Part shown: piece after piece, positions 36,914 through 44,965 of the stretch
How positions within the stretch are numbered: the first letter of the stretch is position 1
How the letters are laid out: the number at the start of each line of letters is the position of its first letter
Assembly: GCF_014851685.1 (NCBI RefSeq)
Contig: NZ_JACVAC010000001.1
Coordinates: forward strand, 983,963-1,047,962
Length of the DNA stretch: 64,000 bases
DNA from: Pseudomonas sp. PDM05
GTDB taxonomy: Bacteria; Pseudomonadota; Gammaproteobacteria; Pseudomonadales; Pseudomonadaceae
Direction of reading: 5' to 3'
Notes under the pieces: model-generated
Told to the model about the DNA's origin: nothing
Databases searched by the model: none
The model's input: only the letters and a program-made list of their open reading frames with translations
Translations under genes and position numbers: made by a program

Positions 36914-37660
36914 ATGACCACACACAACCTCAGCGGCAAAGTCGCCTTGATTCAAGGCGGTTCCCGCGGCATCGGCGCCGCCATCGTCAAGCGCCTGGCG
37001 GCGCAAGGTGCAGCGGTTGCCTTTACTTACGTGAGCTCGGCCGCCAAGGCTGAAGAATTACAGAACAGCGTGATCAGCGAAGGTGGCAAGGCCTTGGCGA
37101 TCCACGCCGACAGCGCCGATGCCGCAGCGATCCGCAACGCGGTCAACGCCACCGTCGAAGCCTTTGGCCGCCTGGACATCCTGGTGAACAACGCCGGCGT
37201 CCTGGCCATCGCGCCGCTGGAAACGTTCAAACTGGAAGACTTCGACCAGACCCTGGCGATCAACGTGCGCAGCGTGTTTATTGCGACCCAGGAAGCGGCC
37301 AAGCATATGGGAGACGGCGGCCGGGTGATCAATATCGGCAGTACCAACGCCGAGCGCATGCCCTTTGGCGGCGGTGGCCCGTATGCGATGAGCAAGGCGG
37401 CGCTGGTGGGCTTGACCAAAGGCCTGGCACGGGATCTGGGGCCGCGCGGGATTACCATCAACAACGTGCAGCCTGGGCCGGTGGATACCGACATGAACCC
37501 GGCGAACAGTGATTTTGCCGAGAGCTTGATCGGGCTGATGGCGGTGGGGCGGTATGGGCATGTGGAGGAGATTGCCAGTTTTGTGGCGTACCTCGCCGGG
37601 CCGGAAGCCGGTTATATCACTGGGGCGAGCCTGACCATCGATGGAGGTTTCAGCGCCTAG
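36914..37660 (+). CDS. Short-chain dehydrogenase/reductase
   Basis: 248 residues of the classical SDR type. The cofactor motif is GGSRGIGAAIVKRLAAQGA, then NNAGV near residue 92, and the Ser-Tyr-Lys site is INIGSTNAERMPFGGGGPYAMSKAALVGL, with YxxxK. Because the second-strand sequence is TYVSSAAKAEEL, NADPH preference is likely. The C-terminal TGASLTIDGGFSA is typical. AGGAG precedes the ATG. It is probably regulated by the divergent LysR gene. Substrate unknown; quinone or ketone reduction is common for LysR-linked SDRs of this type. Confidence 0.92.
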   Translation: MTTHNLSGKVALIQGGSRGIGAAIVKRLAAQGAAVAFTYVSSAAKAEELQNSVISEGGKALAIHADSADAAAIRNAVNATVEAFGRLDILVNNAGVLAIAPLETFKLEDFDQTLAINVRSVFIATQEAAKHMGDGGRVINIGSTNAERMPFGGGGPYAMSKAALVGLTKGLARDLGPRGITINNVQPGPVDTDMNPANSDFAESLIGLMAVGRYGHVEEIASFVAYLAGPEAGYITGASLTIDGGFSA

Positions 37661-37686
37661 TTTGCTGGAACACTGCAAAACCCAAT

Positions 37687-37776
37687 GTGGGAGCGGGCTT
37701 GCTCGCGAAAGCGGTGGATCAGTCGATCAATCTGTTGATTGACACTGCGCTTTCGCGAGCAAGCCCGCTCCCACAG
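37687..37776. repeat. REP doublet
   Basis: Inverted GTGGGAGCGGGCTTGCTCGCGAAAGCGG pair between the convergent SDR and HAD genes. Confidence 0.92.
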
Positions 37777-37792
37777 TTTTTACCGCGTTTAT

Positions 37793-38482
37793 TCAGCGGA
37801 TGGGCGGCAAGCCGTAAGCCGCCAGGTCAAAGTCCGCAAGTCTGCGGATGATCTGGTCGGCATGCTGGTACTTGCTGTCGGCCATGGCCTCATCCGGCAC
37901 GGCGATGGCGGTCATGTTCGCAGCCTTGGCGGCGGTCACGCCGAACGGCGAATCTTCGAACACCAGGCAGTCCTCGGGTGCAATGCCCAGGCGGCGGGCG
38001 GCGGTGAGGAAGATGTCGGGCGCAGGTTTGGCGGCGCCGACTTCCGGGTCGTCAGCGGTGACGATGGTGTCGAACAGGCCAAACCACTCGCGGTGCAACG
38101 TAGTCTTGTGGCCAAACGAATTGCGCGACGAACTGGTGCCCACGGCAATCGGAATGTCATGCGCCTTCAAGTGGCGCACCAGCGCTTCGGCCCCGGGCAT
38201 GCCTAGGGCGGTGGGGAAACGCTCGCTCATCAAGGGCTCGCGGACCCGCAAAAACTCCGCTGGGGTAATCGGCAGATCCAGCGCCTTGACCACGTAGTCG
38301 GCCAGGTCCTGGGCACCACGCCCGATGATGTGCTGCTTGATCCCCCAGTCATAGGTGCGGCCGTAGCGTTCAGCGATGATCTGCGTGACTTCGGTGTAGA
38401 TGCCTTCTGTATCCAGCAACAACCCGTCCATATCGAAAATCACGGCCTTGATCGGGACAGCGGTACGCGGTGCATTCATCAC
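37793..38482 (-). CDS. HAD-IA family hydrolase (phosphatase)
   Basis: 229 residues. Motif I DMDGLLLDTEGIYTEV has the Asp nucleophile and DxD. The cap follows (IIAERYGRTYDWGIKQHIIGRGAQDLADYVV). Motif II is AVGTSSSRNSFGHKT, and motif III/IV is GIAPEDCLVFEDSPFGVTAAKAANM. The arrangement resembles beta-phosphoglucomutase and pseudouridine-5'-phosphatase (HDHD1-type) enzymes; IYTEVTQ after motif I slightly favours the latter. It is a cytoplasmic sugar- or nucleoside-phosphate phosphatase with unknown substrate. It stands alone. Confidence 0.9.
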   Translation of the reverse strand: MMNAPRTAVPIKAVIFDMDGLLLDTEGIYTEVTQIIAERYGRTYDWGIKQHIIGRGAQDLADYVVKALDLPITPAEFLRVREPLMSERFPTALGMPGAEALVRHLKAHDIPIAVGTSSSRNSFGHKTTLHREWFGLFDTIVTADDPEVGAAKPAPDIFLTAARRLGIAPEDCLVFEDSPFGVTAAKAANMTAIAVPDEAMADSKYQHADQIIRRLADFDLAAYGLPPIR

Positions 38483-38589
38483 TACAGAACCTTGGGAGCG
38501 GAGGACTAAAAGGATTCAGCACAATAACGGCCACCCTTGCCGCCAGGCAACCCTTTAGACTGTGCGCCCTTTCTTTTGAAGTGCCCGCG

Positions 38590-38955
38590 ATGTTCTACCG
38601 TCTCGCCGCCGACAGCCTGGTGCTGTTTCACCTCAGCTTTATCCTGTTCGTGCTGTTCGGTGGGTTGCTCGCCCTCAAGTGGCGCCGCGTGATCTGGCTG
38701 CACTTGCCTGCCGTGGCCTGGGGTATCGCGGTTGAGCTGCTGCACCTGCCCTGCCCGCTGACCCGCTGGGAAAACCTGTTTCGCCACCTCGCCGGGCAGG
38801 ATGGTTATGGCGGCGGGTTTATCGAGCATTACATCCTCACACTGATCTACCCCGCCGGGCTGACGCCGGATATTCAACTGGCGCTGGGCGCGGTGGTGGT
38901 CGCGATCAACGTCGCGGTGTACGGCTGGCTGATCCGACGTTACGTACAGGCTTGA
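38590..38955 (+). CDS. DUF2784-family membrane protein
   Basis: 121 residues from the ATG at 38590 (MFYRLAADSLVLFHLSFILFVLFGGLLALKWRRVIWLHLPAVAWGIAVELLHLPCPLTRWEN); the frame upstream is not conserved. It has three or four membrane helices. The conserved HLPCPLTRWEN and the GYGGGFIEHYILTLIYP segment identify DUF2784. Function unknown. It lies between the HAD and DUF4337 genes without clear operon partners. Confidence 0.88.
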   Translation: MFYRLAADSLVLFHLSFILFVLFGGLLALKWRRVIWLHLPAVAWGIAVELLHLPCPLTRWENLFRHLAGQDGYGGGFIEHYILTLIYPAGLTPDIQLALGAVVVAINVAVYGWLIRRYVQA

Positions 38956-39009
38956 GACAGCTTCGCTGGTGAAGAATCAGACGCCCTTAGTCCCTTCATA
39001 GACGCTCCC

Positions 39010-39588
39010 ATGTCCGAAGCCTTCGAAGTCCCCAGCCCCCACGAAAAACACATCGAACACACCACCGAACATGCCCACGCCCGCGGGGACAATTTCGCCA
39101 GCCGCATCGCCGTGATGACGGCCCTCATGGCCACCCTCGGCGCCATGCTCAGTTACCAGGCCGGCTCCACCGAAAGCGAAGCGGCGATGGACAAAAACAA
39201 CGCCGCCATCATCAAGACCGAAGCCGCCAACCAATGGAACTACTACCAGGCCAAATCCAGCCGACAGAACCTGGCGGAACTGGCCACCCACATTCCCGGC
39301 GTGGACGCGGCGCATTACAAGGACGAGATCGAGCGCTACAAAAGCCAGAAGGAAGACGTGCGCAAGCAAGCCGAGAAGCTTGAGGCCACCTCGAAGGAAT
39401 GGGATGAAAAGTCGGAACAGGCGCTGCACCAGCACCACCGCTGGGCCCAGGCGATGACCGCGATTCAGATCGCGATTTCGCTGGCGGCGATTACGTTATT
39501 GACGAGGAAGGAGTGGTTGAAGCGCATGTCGTATGCGGCGGCGGGCGTGGCGGTCGTGCTCGGCAGCCTCGCATGGCTGCACATCTGA
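39010..39588 (+). CDS. DUF4337-family protein (coiled coil between membrane helices)
   Basis: 192 residues. A His-rich N-terminus (HEKHIEHTTEHAHARGDNFASR) precedes a first membrane helix (IAVMTALMATLGAMLSYQ). A long charged coiled coil follows (about 55-145, AANQWNYYQAKSSRQNLAEL to EKSEQALHQHHRWAQ). Two more helices end the protein (AMTAIQIAISLAAITLLT and MSYAAAGVAVVLGSLAWLHI). The family is widespread and has no defined role. The AANQWNYYQAKS segment is its most conserved feature. Confidence 0.85.
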   Translation: MSEAFEVPSPHEKHIEHTTEHAHARGDNFASRIAVMTALMATLGAMLSYQAGSTESEAAMDKNNAAIIKTEAANQWNYYQAKSSRQNLAELATHIPGVDAAHYKDEIERYKSQKEDVRKQAEKLEATSKEWDEKSEQALHQHHRWAQAMTAIQIAISLAAITLLTRKEWLKRMSYAAAGVAVVLGSLAWLHI

Positions 39589-39602
39589 CACCCCGCCAAC
39601 CC

Positions 39603-39660
39603 CATGCGGGAGCTGGCTTGTGTGGGAGCTGGCTTGCCTGCGATGACGGTGGGTCAGCCC
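39603..39660. repeat. Single REP unit with tandem partial copy
   Basis: GGGAGCTGGCTTG occurs twice in direct tandem (39608 and 39626 areas), the second followed by CCTGCGATGACGGTGGGTCAG. No inverted partner is present, so this is a solitary REP. Confidence 0.8.
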
Positions 39661-39745
39661 CCACAATTTGCGCTGTCACTACACCACCCCATCGCTATAT
39701 AGTAAAAAGCATAACGACAAACCGACACAAGCCGAGGAACCGCTG

Positions 39746-40405
39746 GTGACCGCACAACCCAAGGAAGCCGTGGGCGCCGCCTACAACATAGAATCCATGC
39801 GCTACGCCCAGGCCATGACCTGGCAAGCCATCGAACAACTCGCCCAACGCATCCGCCCCGGCATGCTTGAATCCCAAGCCCGCGAACTGGGCAAGCACGT
39901 CCTCGCCGATCTCGACATGCAACGCATCTGGCACCCGCTGCTGGTGCGCTTTGGCGCCAATACCCTCAAGGCATTCAACCAGCGCTCCGAAGGTGACCCG
40001 GTGCTGGGCGAAGACGACATCTTCTTTATCGACATGGGCGCCGTGTGGCAAGGCCACGAAGGTGATGCCGGCGCCACGTTCGCCACCGGCAACGACCCGG
40101 AAATGATTGCCTGCGCCAGCGCGGCCAAGGAACTCTTCGACCGCGTGCAGGCACGCTGGAAAAACGAGCAGGTCGTCGGCCTCGAGCTGTACCGCTACGC
40201 CGAAGCACAAGCCCAGGCCATGGGCTGGCAATTGAACCTCGACATCAAGGGCCACCGCGTCAGCGACTTCCCCCACGCCATCCACCGTGGCGGCGACCTT
40301 GGCGACTTCGAGCACTACCCGAATGCCGGGTTGTGGATCCTCGAAATCCAGATCGCCCACCCGAGCAAACCCTACGGCGCCTTCTACGAAGACTTGCTCG
40401 CCTGA
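39746..40405 (+). CDS. M24-family metallopeptidase homologue
   Basis: 219 residues. I choose the GTG at 39746 because GAGGA lies 8 bases upstream and no ATG matches the N-terminus (VTAQPKEAVGAAYNIESMRYAQAM). The pita-bread fold is recognisable: IFFIDMGAVWQGHEGDAGATFATG supplies metal-binding Asp residues, DFPHAIHRGG the His, and LEIQIAHP a late acid. Members are aminopeptidases, creatinase-like enzymes or inactive relatives. The protein is shorter than typical M24 enzymes, so peptidase activity is uncertain. Confidence 0.82.
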   Translation: MTAQPKEAVGAAYNIESMRYAQAMTWQAIEQLAQRIRPGMLESQARELGKHVLADLDMQRIWHPLLVRFGANTLKAFNQRSEGDPVLGEDDIFFIDMGAVWQGHEGDAGATFATGNDPEMIACASAAKELFDRVQARWKNEQVVGLELYRYAEAQAQAMGWQLNLDIKGHRVSDFPHAIHRGGDLGDFEHYPNAGLWILEIQIAHPSKPYGAFYEDLLA

Positions 40406-40491
40406 CGCGTAAAGGACGCAGCCTGGTTCACGTGCGGGCATGAATAAAGCCCCATAAGTCGTATCATGGGGCCTACTTTCGAGGACGCCCC

Positions 40492-41532
40492 ATGAACCTC
40501 AGCATCGTTTACGCCCTGGCCGCCGCCGCCCTCTTCGGCGCCAGCACCCCACTCGCCAAAAGCCTCGGCCTGGGCCTCTCGCCCCTACTGCTTGCCGGCC
40601 TGCTCTACCTCGGCAGCGGCGTCGGACTCGCCAGCGTGCGGCTGATCCGTGATCGCGGCTGGAAACCCAGCGGCCTGAGCCCAGCAGAATGGCCCTGGCT
40701 ACTCGGTGCCATTGCATTCGGCGGCATCCTCGGCCCGGTTGCGCTGATGTTCGGCCTCACCCGCACCTCTGGCGCGACGGCCTCCCTGATGCTCAACCTC
40801 GAGTCAGTCCTGACCGCGCTGATCGCCTGGCTGGTGTTCAGAGAAAACGCAGACCGCCGCATCGTCCTCGGCATGTTTGCCATCGTACTGGGTGGCCTGG
40901 CGCTATCCGGCGCAGGCGATGGCGGCGACCAGCAGGATTGGACCGGGCCGTTCGCGGTGGCACTGGCGTGTTTGTGCTGGGGGATTGATAACAATCTGAC
41001 ACGCAAGGTCTCCGCGTCTGACGCCGTGTTCATCGCCGGCACCAAAGGGCTGATGGCCGGATTGGTCAATTGCAGCCTGGCGGTTTATCTCGGCGCACAG
41101 ATGCCGGGCTTGGCGCAGCTGACGCCGATCCTGTTGGTGGGGTTCCTGGGTTACGGCATCAGCCTGGTCCTGTTTGTCCTGGCCCTGCGCGGGCTCGGCA
41201 GTGCGCGGACCGGCGCTTACTTTTCCACGGCACCGTTCCTCGGCGCGGCGACAGCGCTGCTGGTGCTGGGGGAATCGGTGACACTGGCGTTCTGGGCAGC
41301 ATCGGCACTGATGGCCATCGGCGTGTGGCTACACCTGACGGAGCGGCACGCCCATGACCATCAACATGAGGCAATGGAACACGGGCACCGCCACGTGCAT
41401 GACGAGCATCACCAGCACGAACACGACTTTGAATGGGACCCGGCAGTGCCGCATAACCATGTGCATATCCACAGCCCGGTGCGGCATAGTCACGCGCATT
41501 TTCCGGATGTGCATCATCGACATAGGCATTGA
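40492..41532 (+). CDS. DMT-family transporter with histidine-rich cytosolic tail
   Basis: 346 residues. The first 285 or so form ten helices in two EamA repeats (starts MNLSIVYALAAAALFGASTPLAKSLGLGLSPLLLAGLLYLGSGVG). The last 55 to 60 residues are packed with His, Asp and Glu in HxH patterns (HAHDHQHE, HGHRHVHDEHH, HNHVHIH, HSHAHFP). Such tails usually bind Zn2+, Ni2+ or Co2+, so the protein may be a metal-regulated or metal-exporting DMT member. A GCCCCAT/ATGGGGC hairpin lies just upstream at 40449-40472. Confidence 0.9.
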   Translation: MNLSIVYALAAAALFGASTPLAKSLGLGLSPLLLAGLLYLGSGVGLASVRLIRDRGWKPSGLSPAEWPWLLGAIAFGGILGPVALMFGLTRTSGATASLMLNLESVLTALIAWLVFRENADRRIVLGMFAIVLGGLALSGAGDGGDQQDWTGPFAVALACLCWGIDNNLTRKVSASDAVFIAGTKGLMAGLVNCSLAVYLGAQMPGLAQLTPILLVGFLGYGISLVLFVLALRGLGSARTGAYFSTAPFLGAATALLVLGESVTLAFWAASALMAIGVWLHLTERHAHDHQHEAMEHGHRHVHDEHHQHEHDFEWDPAVPHNHVHIHSPVRHSHAHFPDVHHRHRH

Positions 41533-41586
41533 GGCGCCTTGGCCCCTGCAAAGCCAGCCCCAATGACAAAACAAGGACGTATACCC

Positions 41587-41964
41587 GTGAGAGCTTCACT
41601 CATTGCTTCATTTGGATTGGCCTGGCTGATTCACGCACCACTGTCCTTCGCGGATAACATCAATGGCAAGAACCTCTATTCACAACGCTGCGCCATGTGT
41701 CACGGAGCAGATCTCAAGGCCACGGGGCCCCTGGCCAATAAGAGCAATCCTCCTACCCCGGACCTGACAACACGCGCATTCAAGAAACGCATGAGCGACT
41801 ACCCGGGCGTCATTGTGTCTTCGGTCATACTTCGGCCCAATGGAGACCTGATTCCAAGGACGCTACGGGAGAATGGCATGAAGGTGCCGCCGCACGCTTG
41901 GAGTGTTCAGGATTTTCGCGATTTGAATGAGTATATGAGTGGTGTGATTGCGAAGGGGCGATGA
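41587..41964 (+). CDS. Small exported c-type cytochrome
   Basis: 125 residues from the GTG at 41587, chosen because AAGGA lies upstream and a signal peptide starts exactly there (VRASLIASFGLAWLIHAPLSFA). The haem site CAMCH follows at about residue 37-41, and a distal Met ligand is likely in MKVPPHAW. It is class-I cytochrome c-like and periplasmic. Its partner oxidoreductase is not next door. A GAGGCGGC/GCCGCCTC hairpin at 41974-41999 separates it from the convergent gene. Confidence 0.85.
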   Translation: MRASLIASFGLAWLIHAPLSFADNINGKNLYSQRCAMCHGADLKATGPLANKSNPPTPDLTTRAFKKRMSDYPGVIVSSVILRPNGDLIPRTLRENGMKVPPHAWSVQDFRDLNEYMSGVIAKGR

Positions 41965-42001
41965 GTTTTGGAGCAAGAGGCGGCTGTCTCGGCCGCCTCA
42001 C

Positions 42002-42460
42002 TCAGGCTTGCTGACCCGTGTGCCCCCGATGCACATACTCCCACCCCAAACACGCAAGCCCCACATGCTTGGGGATCAAAGCGGCGCCACTGCTATACGC
42101 GGTGATGGTCCGTCGAGAGAAACCCAACTCCACCGCCGCAGCGGAAAGCGACAGGTTGTTACTAAGCATCCACGCTCTGAAATCCTGCGTAAGCATGACC
42201 TCACCCGACTGCTCCAATGCCAGGCGATGCAGCGTGACGGCTGACAGTTCAAGGTCATTGCCCCATGTCACGTCAAAGCCCCATTCGCCGACTTTCACTT
42301 GGCCGAAGAGAGCTAAATCCAAAAGCGGCTTGAGGATGGGGAAAGTATTTATATGATCGGTGAGATCGACGGTGTGCCGCTTGCCGTTATTCCACTCAAT
42401 CTCAAGAGCCTGCTTGCCGGCAACGGGTTGCACAGCAGAGATGCGAAGCTTGCTGGTCAT
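42002..42460 (-). CDS. DUF2442-family protein with C-terminal helix-turn-helix
   Basis: 152 residues. Residues about 8-80 (VQPVAGKQALEIEWNNGKRHTVDLTDHINTFPILKPLLDLALFGQVKVGEWGFDVTWGNDLELSA) are DUF2442. Residues 90-145 resemble an XRE-type HTH (WMLSNNLSLSAAAVELGFSRRTITAYSSGAALIPKHVGLACLGWEY). DUF2442 proteins are often antitoxin-like partners of DUF4160. The start overlaps the stop of an upstream minus frame as ATGA (42457-42460), hinting at a partner, but no DUF4160-type sequence is present there. Confidence 0.82.
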   Translation of the reverse strand: MTSKLRISAVQPVAGKQALEIEWNNGKRHTVDLTDHINTFPILKPLLDLALFGQVKVGEWGFDVTWGNDLELSAVTLHRLALEQSGEVMLTQDFRAWMLSNNLSLSAAAVELGFSRRTITAYSSGAALIPKHVGLACLGWEYVHRGHTGQQA

Positions 42461-42711
42461 AAGTCAGTTCCTCGGGCTTTGTTCATCCCATACGCGCCTA
42501 AGCTTTTAATGGAGTAAAGGCGGCTGACTTCAAACTCATCGACCAAAATCAGCAATTTGCGCAACGCCTTACAAAGCTCTCGGAAGAGCCGCTCTGCCAC
42601 TTCAAAATCACCAAGCCTATAGTCGCTCGGTCGCGCAAATGGCGACCGGGTTTGGCGACCCGAATACAAGAATGGGTGGCAAATATCCCTCTGATCGAAC
42701 GGACTTGACCC
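42457..42711 (-). other. Possible small partner gene or remnant upstream of the DUF2442 gene
   Basis: The minus frame ends in a 4-base ATGA overlap with the DUF2442 start. Its last 50 or so residues (VAERLFRELCKALRKLLILVDEFEVSRLYSIKSLGAYGM) look protein-like. A GTG at 42598-42600 could start a 47-residue peptide. Further upstream the frame collides with the plus-strand gene at 42712 and looks spurious. I do not recognise a family. Confidence 0.25.
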
Positions 42712-42981
42712 ATGAACCCATACATAGCACTTACCAGCAACGACACCGCCACTCCTGCACTTTTTGTCGATTCCACTGCACCTCTCGACATCCTCCTGGA
42801 CGCTGCAACCTATCGAATCCGCGCCGTAACCCAAGTTCTTGAAAATCTTGCCCTGAGAGGCGAGGTCAGCAGTGATGCCGTCGTGCTTAGCGACTTTGCA
42901 TTGCTCTGCGCAATTCCGTTACGCGACGGGTGCGATTTGCTGGATGTCATTGGACAGCGCATGGATACGACGCACGCGTAA
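42712..42981 (+). CDS. Small Pseudomonas protein resembling DUF6124/DUF3077
   Basis: 89 residues, MNPYIALTSNDTATPALFVDSTAPLDILLDAATYRIRAVTQVLENLA then a C-terminal helix region ending LLDVIGQRMDTTHA. The pattern LFxV...PL..LL..A..R......LE is typical of small Pseudomonas-specific proteins of unknown role. It is followed by a strong bidirectional terminator hairpin at 43017-43052 and the left island boundary. Confidence 0.7.
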   Translation: MNPYIALTSNDTATPALFVDSTAPLDILLDAATYRIRAVTQVLENLALRGEVSSDAVVLSDFALLCAIPLRDGCDLLDVIGQRMDTTHA

Positions 42982-43016
42982 TCCAAAAGACGTAAATTTT
43001 CAGACTCCAGAAATCA

Positions 43017-43052
43017 CAAAACCCCTGGTTTCTCTCGAAACCAGGGGTTTTG
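43017..43052. terminator. Perfect 15-bp bidirectional terminator hairpin at left island edge
   Basis: CAAAACCCCTGGTTT (43017-43031) pairs perfectly with AAACCAGGGGTTTTG (43038-43052). It ends the plus-strand gene at 42981 and, on the minus strand, would originally have ended the tRNA-Ser transcript before the island split them. Confidence 0.85.
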
Positions 43053-43061
43053 TTTACATCG

Positions 43062-43088
43062 AATGTGGCGGTGAAGGAGAGATTCGAA
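43062..43088. repeat. Left attachment-site copy (att) of the tRNA-Ser island
   Basis: 27 bases identical to 47167-47193, which are the 3' end of tRNA-Ser(GGA) including its CCA and T-arm. The identity stops abruptly on both sides. A fragment of a tRNA 3' end with terminator but no tRNA body is the expected footprint of tyrosine-integrase insertion. Confidence 0.9.
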
Positions 43089-43953
43089 ACTACCCGTTCG
43101 CGGTTTTCGAAACCGAGGCCCCCGGCTTATAAGGGCTGCAGCCCGTTATGACCTGCCAATTACTAAATTACCCTTTTCCCACCCCTCGCCTGGAAAAAAG
43201 CCATCCGCCCATCGTTTCAGAGATTTTTTCCACACACTCCGGATTGGCAATAACAGCCGGAAATTGATGGCGATGCTGTGCAGTGCCTAAAAATGCTGGA
43301 AACCTCGACAGGCTGGGCCTCACAGTCGTTTTTGCGTAGGGTTCGATAGCGGCTGGTTGAGCCCTGACATGAACGGTTCCAAAAATGAAAACACCGTATT
43401 CAGCACGTTTTCACAACTAGAGCCCCCGTAAACGGGGCACCTCATCTGCGTGACCACTCCCCTGCCACCCCGTGACGTATGTGCAAGGCCACTGATCTTT
43501 TTTGCAAAGCGTTACACTCCGTGCAATTGCGAAGCATCCCCCAGAGCCCGCAGCGGGCTTGGGCCGGGGCAACGTTTGCACCCCACTACCTGTTTGCACA
43601 AAAAAGGGAAACAAAGCCCATCGGAGGGAGGGGGATAAGTGTTTTTTCATCTGTTTTTTCTTTGAAGGGATGATTTTTCGGAAAGCCGTTTGTATACCCG
43701 AGAACTCCGCTTAGACAACGCACCAAGTGTAATCTTAAGCCTCATCTAAGACAAAGGTCGGATAGAGCTAGAGGGCCCTGCACGAACGCTCCCGTGTGTC
43801 TCCAACAACGTCCCTAAAAATTTATTAACGGATCTTTGGCAAAGATAAAACGTTGTACAGCGAGCACGGCGTACACCAAAGCCCTTTATAACTTTAGAAA
43901 AAAGAGCCACCTTAATTATTAACCAACATAGAGACACATCAAAGAAGGGTGAA

Positions 43954-44400
43954 ATGACAGAATTCCTATATCGCTTTAGGTCAGCTGAGCGACTTCCTGG
44001 AAACAGCAAAAGCACTGGAGAGCTTGAAGGACAATACATTTATTTTGCTTCACCCGAACAACTAAACGACCCTTTGGAAGGATATCGCGAGCTTTATTTT
44101 TCAGGAGATAAAATCGTATGAAACAGTCTTTTCAAGTATTATATTCGCTGCTTAGCACTCAGAACTGTTCAATACCTTGTAGGTCGAGACATTTCAGACA
44201 TACCCTTTCCAGTTATTCAATCACTAAAACAGTTACCTCAGATATTTCCGAAAAAGCAAATAAAATATCATGCCTTTTCCTAAACAACAACACAATTAAA
44301 CTTATGGAGCACCTTTCTAAATCAGAAAGAAGAGTAACAAAGCATGAACTCCTCATTCATCTAAGATCTATACATCTCTATGCACTCCATCTAGTCACAC
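43954..44400 (+). pseudogene. DUF2971 gene disrupted by stop codon and frameshift
   Basis: The ATG at 43954 follows AGAAGGGTGAA and encodes MTEFLYRFRSAERLPGN...YIYFASPEQLNDPLEG, the typical DUF2971 N-terminus. A TGA at 44119-44121 falls where the family usually has Trp, before NSLFKYYIRCLALRTVQY in the same frame. Another in-frame TAA follows. The family-like stretch EHLSKSERRVTKHELLIHLRSIHLYAL continues in the +1-shifted frame. At least one nonsense change and one frameshift are therefore visible. DUF2971 proteins often occur in defence islands. Confidence 0.75.
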
Positions 44401-44805
44401 TTGCCCCTGCCTGGGATGCGTTGCAGAAGATCAACGCACTGAACCGGAAAAGAAGGAGGAAACCGTTGATATTGTTGAGCGAGACAACAAGACGGTGCGA
44501 CAACACAAACTGCACTTCGTCTTCCTAAACACGAAAAGCGGCCTGCCGCACGTCAGCGACTTCGTGGTACGTGGTAGGCTTTTCAAGACTCATTTGCTTG
44601 CGGCCGGGGTTCGCTATCGTGGGCCTGGCCAGTGCAGGCACACTTATGCCAGTCAGCTGCTAACTACAGGGATAGCGTCGATAGACTAGATAGCCGAACA
44701 AATGGGAAATACCAACGGGAACATGATCCGTCAGCATTACGGGACGTGGATCAATGAAGATGGGCCGGTTGTTGTCGGCATGTTGCAGTTGGCATTGCAA
44801 CTATA
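44397..44805 (+). pseudogene. Remnant of tyrosine-recombinase integrase (C-terminal part)
   Basis: WDALQKINAL, then VERDNKTVRQHKLHFVFLNTKSGLPHVSDFVV, RYRGPGQCRHTYASQLLTTGIASID, and after an in-frame TAG at 44687-44689 IAEQMGNTNGNMIRQHYGTWINEDG. The RHTYAS box and the Tyr of QHYGTW match the catalytic C-terminus of phage-type integrases. The usual GHTN is GNTN. The N-terminal half is absent and at least one frameshift precedes 44495. It explains the tRNA-Ser target. Confidence 0.82.
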
Positions 44806-44965
44806 ACGGATGATGCTAGTGCACTTAAGTAAAACGAGTGCAGCATTACGGATAGCCCACAGCATCGTCCTCTCAGAACCCAACCTAACAAACTTTTGCG
44901 AAGAAAAACGTCCTATTCAAGAAATGCGCCCTATCGTAAGGGCGCACTACTAAAGATTTAAAAAT

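Noticed and set aside
17862..39660. REP arrays considered as a CRISPR array
   Set aside because: Units are paired inverted repeats scattered singly between genes, with no regular spacers and no cas genes.
42712..42834. N-terminal part of the 125-codon minus frame upstream of the DUF2442 gene
   Set aside because: Overlaps a better plus-strand gene and is Cys/Ser-rich without pattern; only the last 50 or so codons were kept as a weak candidate.
43066..43190. tRNA-like sequence on the minus strand at the left island edge
   Set aside because: The 3' end and CCA match tRNA-Ser, but beyond the 27-bp repeat the T-stem, acceptor 5' strand and anticodon arm do not pair properly. It is an attachment-site fragment, not a working tRNA.
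43417..43714. Several short frames on both strands in the island's left part
   Set aside because: No RBS, no recognisable family and mutually overlapping; treated as non-coding remnant sequence.
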